64,000 nucleotides of DNA from Agromyces bauzanensis (GTDB lineage: Bacteria; Actinomycetota; Actinomycetes; Actinomycetales; Microbacteriaceae). The notes under the pieces were generated by a model. That model saw only the letters and a list, made by a program, of their open reading frames with translations. It searched no databases and was not told the origin of the DNA. The stretch's first letter is position 1, and each line of letters opens with the position of its first letter. The translations under genes were made by a program, and so were the position numbers. This document shows positions 17,889 through 28,225 of the stretch, in pieces. The stretch is from assembly GCF_014645655.1 (NCBI RefSeq), contig NZ_BMMD01000001.1, forward strand, positions 308,720 to 372,719, given 5' to 3'.

Positions 17889-18061
17889 TACTCCCCCACG
17901 CCCGGGATGTAGCAGACGTCGCCCTCGCACACCATAGCGGCGGCGTCACCGGTCACCATGGTGAACGGCGACGGCGTCGCGCTACTCGTCGACGGGGCAT
18001 CCGTCGATGCGGCATCCGTCGACGGGGCATCCGTCACCTGGGGTGTCGTCGCGTCGCTCAT
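17888..18061 (-). CDS. 57-residue cysteine-pair mini-protein coupled to DsbA-family gene
   Basis: The ATG at 18061 overlaps the DsbA-family stop (ATGA). The protein has a Ser/Thr/Asp/Pro low-complexity N-terminal half built from a repeated STDA unit, then a compact C-terminal tail MVTGDAAAMVCEGDVCYIPG with C45-x4-C50. There is no signal peptide or membrane segment. From memory, similar CxxxxCxxP tails occur in small uncharacterised actinobacterial proteins, so I think it is real; function is unknown. Possibilities are a metal-binding or redox-active peptide that is a substrate or partner of the neighbouring thiol oxidoreductase. Confidence 0.7.
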   Translation of the reverse strand: MSDATTPQVTDAPSTDAASTDAPSTSSATPSPFTMVTGDAAAMVCEGDVCYIPGVGE

Positions 18062-18723
18062 GCCACAGCCCCGTCGTGCTCGCCGGCGACCTGGGTGAGC
18101 ACCTGCGAGAACACCTCGACCGGCTGCGCCCCCGAGACGCCGTACTTGCCCTCGAAGACGAAGAACGGCACGCCCTGGATGCCGTACGTGCCGGCCTGCG
18201 CGATGTCGGCCTGCACGGCCGCACTGTAGCGTTCCGACTCGAGCGCCTCGCGCGCGGCATCCGCGTCGAGGCCGACCTCGGCGGCGAGCTCGACCAGTTC
18301 GTCGATGCGACCGACGTGGCGTCCCTCGGTGAAGTAGGCGCGGAACAGCCGCTCCGACAGCTCGAGCTGGAGGCCGTGCTCCTTCGCGAAGTGCAGCAGC
18401 TCGTGGGCCTTCAACGTCTTGGTGTGCTGCAGCACGTCGTAGTCGTACGCGAGCCCGGCCTTCGCGGCCACCCCGGCGACGTGCCCGAGCATCTGCTGCA
18501 CCCGCGACTCGGGCAACCCCTTGTGCTTGGCGAGGAAGTCGACCTCCGAGCCCTCGAAGTCGACGGGCGTGTCGGGTGCGAGTTCGAACGAGTGGTACTC
18601 GATCTCCACCTCCGGCGCGTCGTCGCCGAGAGCAGCGAGGCCGCCCTCGAGGTGGCGCTTGCCGATGTAGCACCACGGGCAGGCGATGTCGGACCAGATG
18701 TCGATCTTGATGGGAGACGTCAC
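18058..18723 (-). CDS. DsbA-family (FrnE-like) thiol oxidoreductase
   Basis: A 221-residue thioredoxin-fold protein with an inserted helical domain, the FrnE/YwbO type. The active site is C15-P-W-C18 in DIWSDIACPWCYIGK, and the cis-proline loop is GIQGVPFFVF. There is no export signal, so it acts in the cytoplasm as a disulphide or glutathione-like isomerase. The start is GTG 18723, immediately before the conserved beta strand; longer frames extend into a palindromic repeat and are not credible. Confidence 0.92.
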   Translation of the reverse strand: MTSPIKIDIWSDIACPWCYIGKRHLEGGLAALGDDAPEVEIEYHSFELAPDTPVDFEGSEVDFLAKHKGLPESRVQQMLGHVAGVAAKAGLAYDYDVLQHTKTLKAHELLHFAKEHGLQLELSERLFRAYFTEGRHVGRIDELVELAAEVGLDADAAREALESERYSAAVQADIAQAGTYGIQGVPFFVFEGKYGVSGAQPVEVFSQVLTQVAGEHDGAVA

Positions 18724-18769
18724 GATGTAGGAGAACGGATGAATCCACCGTCGTATTCCGCCCCACACA

Positions 18770-18835
18770 GCGGATATACGATCCGGCGCGCCGGGGTCAG
18801 TCCCGCAGCAGCGGCGCGCCGGATCGTATATCCGC
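18770..18835. repeat. 66-bp palindromic element, copy 1 (perfect 24-bp arms)
   Basis: Perfect inverted repeats of 24 bp at 18770-18793 and 18812-18835, beginning GCGGATATACGATCC and containing GGCGCGCC, are separated by an 18-nt spacer. It lies in the 160-bp gap between uppS and the FrnE-like gene, both on the minus strand. The arms can form a very stable hairpin. A second element of identical total length is at 38646-38711. Confidence 0.9.
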
Positions 18836-18884
18836 CATTCGGTGCACCAACCCCTGGATTGACCCGGTGTGACGACCGAGCGCG

Positions 18885-19691
18885 TCAGGACGCGGTCGGC
18901 GCATCCACCGCCCCGCCGAACCGGCGACTGCGCCCCGCGTACAGCTCGATGGCCTGCCAGAGGTCCATCCGCGAGAAGTCGGGCCACAGCGTGTCGAGGA
19001 AGACCATCTCGGCGTACGCCGACTGCCAGAGCAGGAAGTTCGACGTGCGCTGCTCCCCCGAGCTGCGCACGAACAGGTCGACGTCGGGCAACTCGGGCAC
19101 GTACAGCCGCCTGGCGATGAGCTTCTCGGTCACGGCAGAGGGCTTCAGCCGCCCGGATGCCATGTCGTCGGCGATCGAGCGCACGGCATCCGTGATCTCG
19201 TTGCGGCCGCCGTAGTTGACGCACATCGTGAGGGTCAGGGTGTCGTTGCCCGCGGTGAGCCGCTCGGCGAACTGCAGGTCGTTGATCACCGACGCCCAGA
19301 GCCGCGGCCGCCGGCCAGCCCAGCGGATGCGCACGCCCCACTCGTTGAGCTGGTCGCGGCGGCGATGCAGCACGTCGCGGTTGTAGCCCATGAGGAAGCG
19401 CACCTCCTCGGGCGAGCGCTTCCAGTTGTCGGTCGAGAACGCGTACACCGACAGGTGCCTGACGCCGATCTGCACGGCGCCGGCGACCACGTCGAGCAGG
19501 GCCGCCTCCCCCGCCTTGTGGCCCTCGATGCGCGTGAGCCCGCGGCGGTTCGCCCAGCGCCCGTTGCCGTCCATGACGATCGCGACATGCTTCGGCACGG
19601 CGCCCTTCGGCAGTTCGGGCGGGTACAGGCCCGTCCAGTCGATCGGCCGGTAGGGCACGGCGTCGCGATGCGTATAGGGCTTCGTGGTCAC
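18885..19691 (-). CDS. uppS: Isoprenyl transferase (undecaprenyl/decaprenyl diphosphate synthase)
   Basis: The 268-residue cis-prenyltransferase builds the polyprenyl carrier lipid for peptidoglycan and glycan export. Catalytic D41 sits in [13 protein letters not shown] (35-47). Further motifs are [20 protein letters not shown] and [15 protein letters not shown]. The start is GTG 19691, overlapping the recO stop (GTGA); this pairing is common in actinobacteria. Whether it makes C50 or C55 chains cannot be read from sequence. Confidence 0.95.
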   Translation of the reverse strand: MTTKPYTHRDAVPYRPIDWTGLYPPELPKGAVPKHVAIVMDGNGRWANRRGLTRIEGHKAGEAALLDVVAGAVQIGVRHLSVYAFSTDNWKRSPEEVRFLMGYNRDVLHRRRDQLNEWGVRIRWAGRRPRLWASVINDLQFAERLTAGNDTLTLTMCVNYGGRNEITDAVRSIADDMASGRLKPSAVTEKLIARRLYVPELPDVDLFVRSSGEQRTSNFLLWQSAYAEMVFLDTLWPDFSRMDLWQAIELYAGRSRRFGGAVDAPTAS

Positions 19692-20425
19692 GTGGTGGTC
19701 GTCTCTCTGGTGACGTGCGGCAGCGAGCGGAGCCCGCGCTCGAGGTGCCACTGGGTGTACGCGGCGACGATGCCGCTCGCCTGGTTGCGGTCGACGGATG
19801 CCGCGGCCTCCGCATGCGCCCAGTCGCCGGCGAGCAGGGAGCCGAGCAGCGCCACGGTCGAGCCGGCGATGCGGGGAGTGCCGGGTGGCGCGTCGTCATC
19901 GCAGACCACCCCGCCGAGTTGCACGACGACCGCGGTGTGCTCGCCGGTCCTGCCGCAGCGTGCACAGTCCTGGAAGCTCGGCGCCCAGCCGGCGAGGGCG
20001 AGGGCGCGCAGCAGGTAGGAGTCGAGCGTGAGGCTCGCGCCGTGCTCGGCGCGGGCGAGCGAGCGCAGCGCGCCGACGAGCAGCAGGTACTGCTGCAGCG
20101 ATCCCTCGGCCTCGGTGAGCTTGTCGGCCGCCTCGACCATGGCATTCGCCGCCGTGTACGCGGCATAGTCCTGCGTGATCTCGGCGCCGTACGAGCCCAG
20201 CGACTCGGCCTGGGTGATCACGTCGAGCGTGCGGCCCTCGTAGAGCTGGAGATCGGCGACCATGAACGGCTCGAGCCTCGCCCCGAACTTCGAGCCCGTG
20301 CGTCGCACGCCCTTGGCGACCGCGCGCACCTTGCCGTGCCGCCTGGTGAGGAGCGTGACGATGCGGTCGGCCTCGCCCAGCTTGTGGGTGCGCAGCACGA
20401 CGGCTTCATCTCGGTACACGGGCAC
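19688..20425 (-). CDS. recO: DNA repair protein RecO
   Basis: The 245-residue mediator of RecA loading has an N-terminal OB fold ([20 protein letters not shown]) and a helical C-terminal domain with a zinc-finger region. That region keeps C154, C157 and C175 (CARC ... VVCDDD); the usual fourth cysteine of a CxxC...CxxC site is replaced, so zinc may be bound by another residue or not at all. It is first in a two-gene unit with uppS. Confidence 0.94.
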   Translation of the reverse strand: MPVYRDEAVVLRTHKLGEADRIVTLLTRRHGKVRAVAKGVRRTGSKFGARLEPFMVADLQLYEGRTLDVITQAESLGSYGAEITQDYAAYTAANAMVEAADKLTEAEGSLQQYLLLVGALRSLARAEHGASLTLDSYLLRALALAGWAPSFQDCARCGRTGEHTAVVVQLGGVVCDDDAPPGTPRIAGSTVALLGSLLAGDWAHAEAAASVDRNQASGIVAAYTQWHLERGLRSLPHVTRETTTT

Positions 20426-20511
20426 CCTTCATTATCCCGCGCCCCGCCGACCGGCGGGCCAAGCCGTCGGAGATGCGCCGGATGCGGCGGCGGGAATGGT
20501 TCACTGGTGCC

Positions 20512-21111
20512 GTGTCCCCCGCGCTCTTCGTCATCCCCTTGTGGGTCGACCTCACGGCCGTCGCGATCGGCGCTATCCAGGGCGCCATGTTCGCTGCCCG
20601 CCTCACCGAGCGACGCATCGACCTGCTGCTGAACCAACTGCCCGCGGCCATGGCGAGCAACTGGTACCTGCCCGTCGCGACGGCGGCCGCACTGCTCGGG
20701 ATGCTGCTGCTGGGCGTCTTCGCGAAGCTCAACGGCCTCATCATCGCCCTCGACGCCGTGACCATCGGCCTGTTCGGCGCGATCGGCACGTCGAAGGCGC
20801 TCGCGTTCGGCGTGCCGGTGGTGCCGGCGATCTTCGTCGGCGTGCTGTCGGCCTTCGGCGGATCGATCCTCCGCGACGTGACGCTCAACCTGCCGATCGC
20901 GCTCATGCACGTCGGATCGCTCTACGCGATCGCCGCGACCGCCGGCACCGTGCTCCTCGTGGTGCTCGTGGCACTCGACGTGAACATCGTCGTCGCGGCC
21001 ATCGCGTGCGTCGTGGTGACGACGCTCACGCGACTCGGCTCCGTCCGGTTCGGCTGGAGCCTGCCCGAGCAACGGGCGCTCGGCAGCTGGAAGGTGTGGC
21101 GCCGAGCGTGA
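20512..21111 (+). CDS. TRIC/YadS-family cation channel protein with internal deletion
   Basis: A 199-residue membrane protein of the trimeric intracellular cation channel family (UPF0126). The N-terminal helix PLWVDLTAVAIGAIQGAMFAA is followed by RRIDLL joined directly to LNQLPAAM. In this family about 20 residues lie between these, forming a helix with a GG-x-x-RD kink. The second half is normal, with its own GGSILRDVTLN motif and four further helices. The GTG at 20512 matches the short family N-terminus; ATG 20473 is an alternative. It is probably impaired. Confidence 0.8.
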   Translation: MSPALFVIPLWVDLTAVAIGAIQGAMFAARLTERRIDLLLNQLPAAMASNWYLPVATAAALLGMLLLGVFAKLNGLIIALDAVTIGLFGAIGTSKALAFGVPVVPAIFVGVLSAFGGSILRDVTLNLPIALMHVGSLYAIAATAGTVLLVVLVALDVNIVVAAIACVVVTTLTRLGSVRFGWSLPEQRALGSWKVWRRA

Positions 21112-21168
21112 TGAAGGACGACGGATGCCGCGCGCACGAGGCCGTGGCGCGGCATCCGCTGGCCGGTC

Positions 21169-23013
<1,845 letters not shown>

Positions 23014-23029
<16 letters not shown>

Positions 23030-23058
23030 CAGCTAAGGAGAAGCAGGCCGTGAAGCAC
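23014..23058 (-). CDS. leuA leader peptide (Leu-rich)
   Basis: GTG at 23058 opens a 14-codon frame reading VLHGLLLLSCRSES, then TAG. Five of 14 residues are leucine, four of them consecutive, using codons CTG CTT CTC CTT; CTT is rare in this genome. It ends within the hairpin region 56 nt before the leuA leader's ribosome-binding site. I see no Shine-Dalgarno upstream, so it may be translated from a leaderless transcript starting at the GTG. Leucine attenuators upstream of leuA are known in other bacteria including actinobacteria. Confidence 0.75.
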
Positions 23059-23105
23059 GGATCAAGGGTAACACCGACCTCGGGGGCCGGCGCAATCGTG
23101 ACGGA

Positions 23106-23137
23106 GGGCGGATGCCGCGGCCACGGGGCATCCGCCC
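23106..23137 (-). terminator. Hairpin downstream of era
   Basis: An 11-bp perfect stem (GGGCGGATGCC with GGCATCCGCCC) and 10-nt loop lie about 175 nt after the era stop and about 50 nt before the leuA leader ORF, in the 366-bp gap between the genes. It probably insulates leuA from the long era-containing operon. Between 23138 and 23310 I see only GC-rich filler with no frame I would defend. Confidence 0.6.
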
Positions 23138-23310
23138 CAGGTTTCCGCTCGCGCACCATGTACCCGATGGAACGGCGACGCGACGCGCGAACGGGAACAT
23201 GGGCGAGCGGATGCCGCAGCCACGCGGCGCAGGCGGTCGTGGTGATCCCGAGCCTGAAGCCCGTCGACGCCGGATGATGCGCGGCCCGCGGCGCGTCAGC
23301 GCTCGCGAAG

Positions 23311-24204
23311 TCAGAACCCGAGCCGGCCGAGCTGCTTCGGGTCGCGCTGCCAGTCCTTCGCCACCTTCACGTGCAGCGCGAGGTAGACCTTGCGGCCGAG
23401 CAGGGCTTCGATCTGCGCGCGCGCCGTCGCGCCCACCTCGCGCAGGCGCTGCCCGCCCTTGCCGATGATGATGCCCTTCTGGCTGTCGCGCTCGACGAAG
23501 ACGTTCGCGTAGATCTCGAGGAGGTCCTTGTCCTCCCGCTCGACCATGTCGTCGACGGTCACGGCGATCGAGTGCGGCAGCTCGTCGGAGACGCCCTCGA
23601 GCGCCGCCTCCCGCACGAACTCGGCGATGCGCTCGGTGGTGTCCTCGTCGGTGCGGGCCTCCGCCGGGTAGAGCGGATGCTCCGAGGCGGGCATGAGCTT
23701 CAGCAGCTCGTCGACGAGCACGTCGAGCTGCTCGCCCCGGGGCGCCGACACGGGGATGATCGCGTCCCATTCCCGGAGCTCCGACACGGCCAGCAGCTGC
23801 TCGGCCACCTTCGACTTCGACGTGGCATCCGTCTTCGTGACGATCGCCACCTTCCTTGCCCGCGGATACTGGTCGAGCTGCTCGTTGATGAACCGGTCGC
23901 CCGGGCCGATGGCCTCGTTCGCGGGCACGCAGAACGCGATGACGTCGACGTCGCCGAGCGTCGACTGCACGAGCGTGTTGAGCCGCTCGCCGAGGAGCGT
24001 GCGCGGCCGGTGCAGCCCGGGGGTGTCGACCAGGATGAGCTGGCCGTGTTCGCGGTGCACGATGCCGCGGATGGCGCGGCGCGTCGTCTGCGGCTTCGAA
24101 CTCGTGATCGCGACCTTCTCGCCGACGAGCGCATTGGTGAGGGTCGACTTGCCGACGTTCGGTCGCCCGACGATCGAGACGAACCCGGCACGGTACTCAG
24201 CCAC
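23311..24204 (-). CDS. era: GTPase Era
   Basis: The 297-residue GTPase assists 16S rRNA maturation and 30S assembly. It has G1 GRPNVGKS (13-20), switch threonines SSKPQTTRRAIRG, G3 DTPGLHRP and G4 TKTD, followed by a C-terminal KH domain with GIIIGKGGQRLREVG. The start is GTG 24204 because GGAAGGA lies 6 nt upstream; this leaves an 8-nt overlap with the CNNM/CorC-like gene, while GTG 24228 would overlap by 32 nt. Co-transcribed with ybeY and phoH, which also act on rRNA. Confidence 0.95.
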   Translation of the reverse strand: MAEYRAGFVSIVGRPNVGKSTLTNALVGEKVAITSSKPQTTRRAIRGIVHREHGQLILVDTPGLHRPRTLLGERLNTLVQSTLGDVDVIAFCVPANEAIGPGDRFINEQLDQYPRARKVAIVTKTDATSKSKVAEQLLAVSELREWDAIIPVSAPRGEQLDVLVDELLKLMPASEHPLYPAEARTDEDTTERIAEFVREAALEGVSDELPHSIAVTVDDMVEREDKDLLEIYANVFVERDSQKGIIIGKGGQRLREVGATARAQIEALLGRKVYLALHVKVAKDWQRDPKQLGRLGF

Positions 24205-25513
24205 GATGGTTCCTTCCGTCGAGCTCACCAGTGTCGAACGCGGACTGCGCGTCGATGAGCGCCTGGTCGCGTTCGACGAGGATCGTCGAGATGCGCTTGC
24301 GTCGCCCCTCGGTGCGTTCGGCCTCGAGGATCAGCCCGGACGCGGTCACGCGCTCGCCGGGAAGCGGCAGATGGCCGAGCTCCTTGGCGAGCAGGCCGCC
24401 CGCGGAGTCGACGTCCTCGTCCTCGAGGTCGAGCCCGAACAGCTCGCCGAGCTCATCGATCGGCAGGCGCGCGTTGACGCGGTACCGCCCGTCGCCGAGC
24501 TCCTCCACCTGCGCCGCCTCCCGGTCGTACTCGTCGGAGATGTCGCCGACGAGCTCCTCGATGAGGTCCTCGAGCGTCGCCAGACCCGCGATGCCGCCGT
24601 ACTCGTCGACGACCATCGCGAGGTGGTTGGACTCGAGCTGCATCCGGCGCAGCAGCGCGTCGGCCTTCATCGAGTCGGGCACGAAGAGCGCCGGGCGCAC
24701 GAGTTCGCCGACCGTCAGCTCCTCGGCGTCGAGTGGCCGCTCGAAGCTCAACCTGGCGAGGTCGCGGAGGTAGAGGATGCCGGTCACGTCGTCGGCATCC
24801 CGCGCGATCACCGGGATCCGCGAGTAGCCGGCCTTCAGGAAGAGCGCCATCGCCTGCGGCAGGTGCGCCGAGGCGTCGATCGTGACCATATCGGTGCGGG
24901 GCACCATCACCTCGCGCGCCACCGTGTCGTTGAACTCGAAGATCGAGTGGATGAGCTCGCGGTCGCCCTCCTCGAGCACCTCGAGCTCGGCCGCCTCGTC
25001 GACCATGCTCAGCAGCTGCTCCTCGCTCGACACGCCGGCGAACCGGATCCGGCTCGGCGTCACCCGGTTGCCGAGCGACACGAGCGCGTTCGCGAGCGGA
25101 CCGAGCAGCACCCGCAGCAAATGCACGAGCGGGGCCGTGAGCCGGAGCACCGTGGCCGGGTGGGCGCGTCCGACGCTGCGCGGACTCGCGCCGACGAGCA
25201 CGAACGAGACCGCCGTCATGATGAGCGCCGAGTAGAGCAGCACGAGCCACACGTTGTCGACGAACGTCGTGAACGCGAGCGTGACGAGTACGGCAGCCGT
25301 CGTGTCGGCGATGATGCGCATGAAGTTCACGGCGTTGACGTGCGCACCCGCGTCGTCGGCGATCGCGAGGAGCGACCGGCGCGCGCGGGAGTCGACCGCG
25401 ACTTCGGTGACATCCGCTCTCGAGCTCACGCCGATCGCCGAGTCGACGGCCGCCATGAGTCCGCCGAACGCGACGAGCACGAATGCCACGCCGATGAAGA
25501 GCCAGGGCTGCAT
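24197..25513 (-). CDS. CNNM/CorC-type (hemolysin family) membrane protein
   Basis: A 438-residue protein with an N-terminal DUF21/CNNM transmembrane region (about four helices within residues 1-165). It is followed by two CBS domains (from MVPRTDMVTIDA to EYGGIAGLATLEDLIEELVGDI) and a C-terminal CorC/HlyC domain (INARLPIDELGELFG-like). Family members act in magnesium or cobalt efflux or its regulation. The start is ATG 25513, two bases after the ybeY stop. It is conserved between era and ybeY in actinobacteria. Confidence 0.92.
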   Translation of the reverse strand: MQPWLFIGVAFVLVAFGGLMAAVDSAIGVSSRADVTEVAVDSRARRSLLAIADDAGAHVNAVNFMRIIADTTAAVLVTLAFTTFVDNVWLVLLYSALIMTAVSFVLVGASPRSVGRAHPATVLRLTAPLVHLLRVLLGPLANALVSLGNRVTPSRIRFAGVSSEEQLLSMVDEAAELEVLEEGDRELIHSIFEFNDTVAREVMVPRTDMVTIDASAHLPQAMALFLKAGYSRIPVIARDADDVTGILYLRDLARLSFERPLDAEELTVGELVRPALFVPDSMKADALLRRMQLESNHLAMVVDEYGGIAGLATLEDLIEELVGDISDEYDREAAQVEELGDGRYRVNARLPIDELGELFGLDLEDEDVDSAGGLLAKELGHLPLPGERVTASGLILEAERTEGRRKRISTILVERDQALIDAQSAFDTGELDGRNHRG

Positions 25514-25515
25514 GG

Positions 25516-25977
25516 TCAGCGGCGTCGCTCCTGCATCGTGAAGCCCACGAGGAGGTCGCGCTGGATGCCGAACATCTCCTTCTCCTCGGCCGGCTCGGCG
25601 TGGTCGAATCCGAGCAGGTGCAGGATGCCGTGCGTCGTGAGCAGGGTCAGCTCGTCGGAGAGCGGATGCCCCGCCGTCTTCGCCTGCGCCTCGGCGACCT
25701 GCGGGCACAGCACCACGTCGCCGAGGAGGCCCGGCGGCGTGGGCTGCTCCTCGGTGCCGGGGCGCAGCTCGTCCATGGGGAAGCTCAGCACGTCGGTCGG
25801 CCCGGGCTCATCCATCCACTGCACGTGCAGCTGTTCCATGGCGCCCTCGTCGACGAGCACGATCGCGAGCTCGGCATCGGGGTGCACGTGCATGGCGTCG
25901 AGCACGTAGACCGCGAGTCGCTGCAGAGCGGCCTCGTCGACCTGGATGCCGGACTCGTTGTTGACCTCGATGCTCAC
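25516..25977 (-). CDS. ybeY: Endoribonuclease YbeY (16S rRNA maturation)
   Basis: The 153-residue metal-dependent RNase carries the zinc motif H-x3-H-x5-H in [12 protein letters not shown] near residue 115, and [10 protein letters not shown] earlier. It functions in 16S rRNA 3'-end processing and ribosome quality control. ATG 25977 overlaps the phoH stop by 4 bases (ATGA), indicating coupling; this pair is conserved throughout actinobacteria. Confidence 0.96.
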   Translation of the reverse strand: MSIEVNNESGIQVDEAALQRLAVYVLDAMHVHPDAELAIVLVDEGAMEQLHVQWMDEPGPTDVLSFPMDELRPGTEEQPTPPGLLGDVVLCPQVAEAQAKTAGHPLSDELTLLTTHGILHLLGFDHAEPAEEKEMFGIQRDLLVGFTMQERRR

Positions 25978-27047
25978 GCCTTGCCGCCCTTCCGGGGCAG
26001 GTGGTCACGAGGAGCGTTGCCGCGGCGCTCGGCGCGATTGGCGAACTCGCGCGCCTGCTCGCGCTCGAAACGCTGCGCCTGCGATCGCTGGTCGAACTCG
26101 GTGTACGCGTCGACGATGCGGCTGACGAGCGTATGGCGCACCACGTCGTCGCTCGTGAGCCGCGAGAAGTGGATGTCGTCGATGTCCTCGAGGATGCGGG
26201 TGACGATGCGCAGTCCGCTCGAGCCGCCCGGCAGGTCGACCTGCGTGATGTCGCCGGTCACGACCATCTTCGAACTGAACCCGAGTCGCGTGAGGAACAT
26301 CTTCATCTGCTCGGGCGTGGTGTTCTGGGCCTCGTCGAGCACGACGAACGAGTCGTTGAGCGTGCGGCCGCGCATGTAGGCGAGCGGTGCGACCTCGACG
26401 GTGCCCGATGCGAGGAGCTTCGGCACCAGCTCGGGGTCCATCATCTCGTTGAGGGCGTCGTAGAGCGGGCGCAGGTACGGATCGATCTTCTCCGTGAGCG
26501 TGCCGGGGAGGAATCCGAGCCGCTCCCCCGCCTCCACGGCTGGCCGGGTGAGGATGATCCGATTGACCTCCTTGCGCTGCAGCGCCTGCACGGCCTTCGC
26601 CATGGCGAGATAGGTCTTCCCCGTTCCGGCGGGGCCGATGCCGAAGACGATGGTGTTCTCGTCGATGGCGTCGACGTACTGCCGCTGGCCCTCGGTCTTC
26701 GGCCGGATCGTCTTGCCGCGGGCGGAGACGATGACCTGTCCGAGCATCTCGCTCGGCTTGGCGTTGGGATCGGCTTCGAGCATCCGGGCGGAGCTCCTCA
26801 CTTCGGTTGGTGTCGGGTCCTGGCCATTGCGCACGAGCTCCAGGAGTTCTTCGATGAGGCGGCGCACGCGCAGGCGCTCGTCGGTCTCGCCGCGGATGGC
26901 GATCTCGTTGCCGCGCACGTGCACCTCGACGCCGGGGAATTCGCGCTGGATCGACGAGAGCAGTCGGTCCTGCGGTCCGAGGAGCCGCACCATGGCGATG
27001 CCGTCGATTCGGAGCCGTTCCTCGTCATCGCGTAAGGGCCGCGGCAC
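25974..27047 (-). CDS. PhoH-family ATPase
   Basis: A 357-residue protein with an N-terminal KH-like segment ([13 protein letters not shown]) and a RecA-like ATPase domain. Walker A is [11 protein letters not shown], Walker B is [11 protein letters not shown], and sensor motifs GDITQVDLP and [13 protein letters not shown] follow. PhoH proteins are putative RNA helicases or ATPases linked to YbeY and rRNA metabolism. The start is set at GTG 27047, in the 28-nt gap after the HIT gene; no strong Shine-Dalgarno is seen, so the first 10 or so residues are uncertain. Confidence 0.9.
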   Translation of the reverse strand: MPRPLRDDEERLRIDGIAMVRLLGPQDRLLSSIQREFPGVEVHVRGNEIAIRGETDERLRVRRLIEELLELVRNGQDPTPTEVRSSARMLEADPNAKPSEMLGQVIVSARGKTIRPKTEGQRQYVDAIDENTIVFGIGPAGTGKTYLAMAKAVQALQRKEVNRIILTRPAVEAGERLGFLPGTLTEKIDPYLRPLYDALNEMMDPELVPKLLASGTVEVAPLAYMRGRTLNDSFVVLDEAQNTTPEQMKMFLTRLGFSSKMVVTGDITQVDLPGGSSGLRIVTRILEDIDDIHFSRLTSDDVVRHTLVSRIVDAYTEFDQRSQAQRFEREQAREFANRAERRGNAPRDHLPRKGGKA

Positions 27048-27075
27048 CGTGGCATCGGCCTCTGGACCCCGCGGA

Positions 27076-27432
27076 TCAGCCGGCAAGCGATGCCTCCTCG
27101 AGGCCGCCCGCGAGGACGTGGGCGTGCACGTGGAACACGGTCTGGCCCCCGCCCGGGCCGGTGTTGAAGACGAGGCGGAAGTCGCCGTCGGCGAGGTCGT
27201 CGGCGACGCGCTTCGCCATCTCGACGAGCTCGGCGAGCAGCGCTGGGTCGCCCGACGCGAGTTCGACCACGTCGCGGTAGTCACCGGCCTTCGGCGCGAC
27301 GATGACGTGCACCGGCGCCTTTGGCGCGATGTCGTGGAACGCGATCACCCGGTCGGTCTCGGCGACGATGCGCGCGGGAAGTTCGCGCGCGGCGATGCGT
27401 TCGAAGAGGGTCGACTCAGCACTGGTGGTCAT
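27076..27432 (-). CDS. HIT-family nucleotide hydrolase
   Basis: The 118-residue histidine-triad protein hydrolyses nucleoside phosphoramidates or dinucleotides. The triad HVHAHV lies near residue 100, preceded by NTGPGGGQTVFHVHAHVLAG with the family's Gly-rich turn. The N-terminal half has the usual FHDIAPKAPVHVIVAPK. It lies between rsmE and phoH on the same strand, a conserved actinobacterial context. Confidence 0.95.
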   Translation of the reverse strand: MTTSAESTLFERIAARELPARIVAETDRVIAFHDIAPKAPVHVIVAPKAGDYRDVVELASGDPALLAELVEMAKRVADDLADGDFRLVFNTGPGGGQTVFHVHAHVLAGGLEEASLAG

Positions 27433-27456
27433 GCTCCCATCGTAGCGACGGATGCC

Positions 27457-28191
27457 TCACCACCGCCCGAGCGCGACGCTCAGCACCGCGATCGCGGCAG
27501 GCCCCGCCGTGGAGGTGCGCAGCACGGATGCCCCGAGCCGCACGGGTTCGGCCCCGGCCGCGATCAGGCGGTCCAGTTCGCCCGGCGCGATGCCGCCCTC
27601 GGGACCCACGACGAACGCGAGATCGCGGCCGTCGGGCCGGACGACGGTGAGCGCCGTCGCGGCCGTGGGTTCGAGCAGCAGGATGCGCGCGCCGGCGAGC
27701 CGGTCGGGCAGCTCGGCGGTCGTGGCGACCGGCGCCACCTCCGGCAGCCGGGAGCGGAGAGACTGCTTGACGGCCTCGCGCACGATGGCGGCCCAGCGCT
27801 GCCGGCCCTTCTCGGCCTTCGGTCCCTCCCACCTGGACATCGACCGCGTAGCGGCCCACGGCACGACGGCGTCGACGCCGAGCTCGGTCGCCGCTTGCAC
27901 GGCGAGCTCGTCGCGGTCGCCCTTCGCGAGGGCCTGCACGAGCGTGATGCGCGTCGCGGGCGCCTTCTCGCGGACGATCTCGGCCGCCTCGAGCACGAGT
28001 GCGCGCGCCCCGGTCGACGTGACGACGCCGTGCACCAAGATGCCGCGGCCATCGCCGATCGCGATCCGCTCCCCGGGGCGCACCCGCGCGACGGTGACGG
28101 CGTGCCTCGCCTCGTCGCCGGTCAGCTCGACGTGGTCCCCGGGGGCGACGCGGGCGAGATCGAGCGACTCGTCGAGATACAGGTGGCTCAT
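27457..28191 (-). CDS. rsmE: 16S rRNA (uracil1498-N3)-methyltransferase
   Basis: A 244-residue SPOUT methyltransferase that methylates U1498 of 16S rRNA with S-adenosylmethionine. The N-terminal PUA-like domain (HAVTVARVRPGERIAIGDG) is followed by the trefoil-knot motifs LVQALAKGDRDELAVQAATE, FVVGPEGGI and RLGASVLRTSTAGPAA, all complete. Spacing to dnaJ (34 nt) and HIT (24 nt) suggests one operon. Confidence 0.95.
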   Translation of the reverse strand: MSHLYLDESLDLARVAPGDHVELTGDEARHAVTVARVRPGERIAIGDGRGILVHGVVTSTGARALVLEAAEIVREKAPATRITLVQALAKGDRDELAVQAATELGVDAVVPWAATRSMSRWEGPKAEKGRQRWAAIVREAVKQSLRSRLPEVAPVATTAELPDRLAGARILLLEPTAATALTVVRPDGRDLAFVVGPEGGIAPGELDRLIAAGAEPVRLGASVLRTSTAGPAAIAVLSVALGRW

Positions 28192-28225
28192 CGCGGCATC
28201 CGCTGGTTCCTGAGCATGTGAACGC

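Noticed and set aside
24204-24228. Longer era start at GTG 24228
   Set aside because: It would overlap the upstream gene by 32 nt, while GTG 24204 has a good Shine-Dalgarno 6 nt upstream and gives the usual Era N-terminus.
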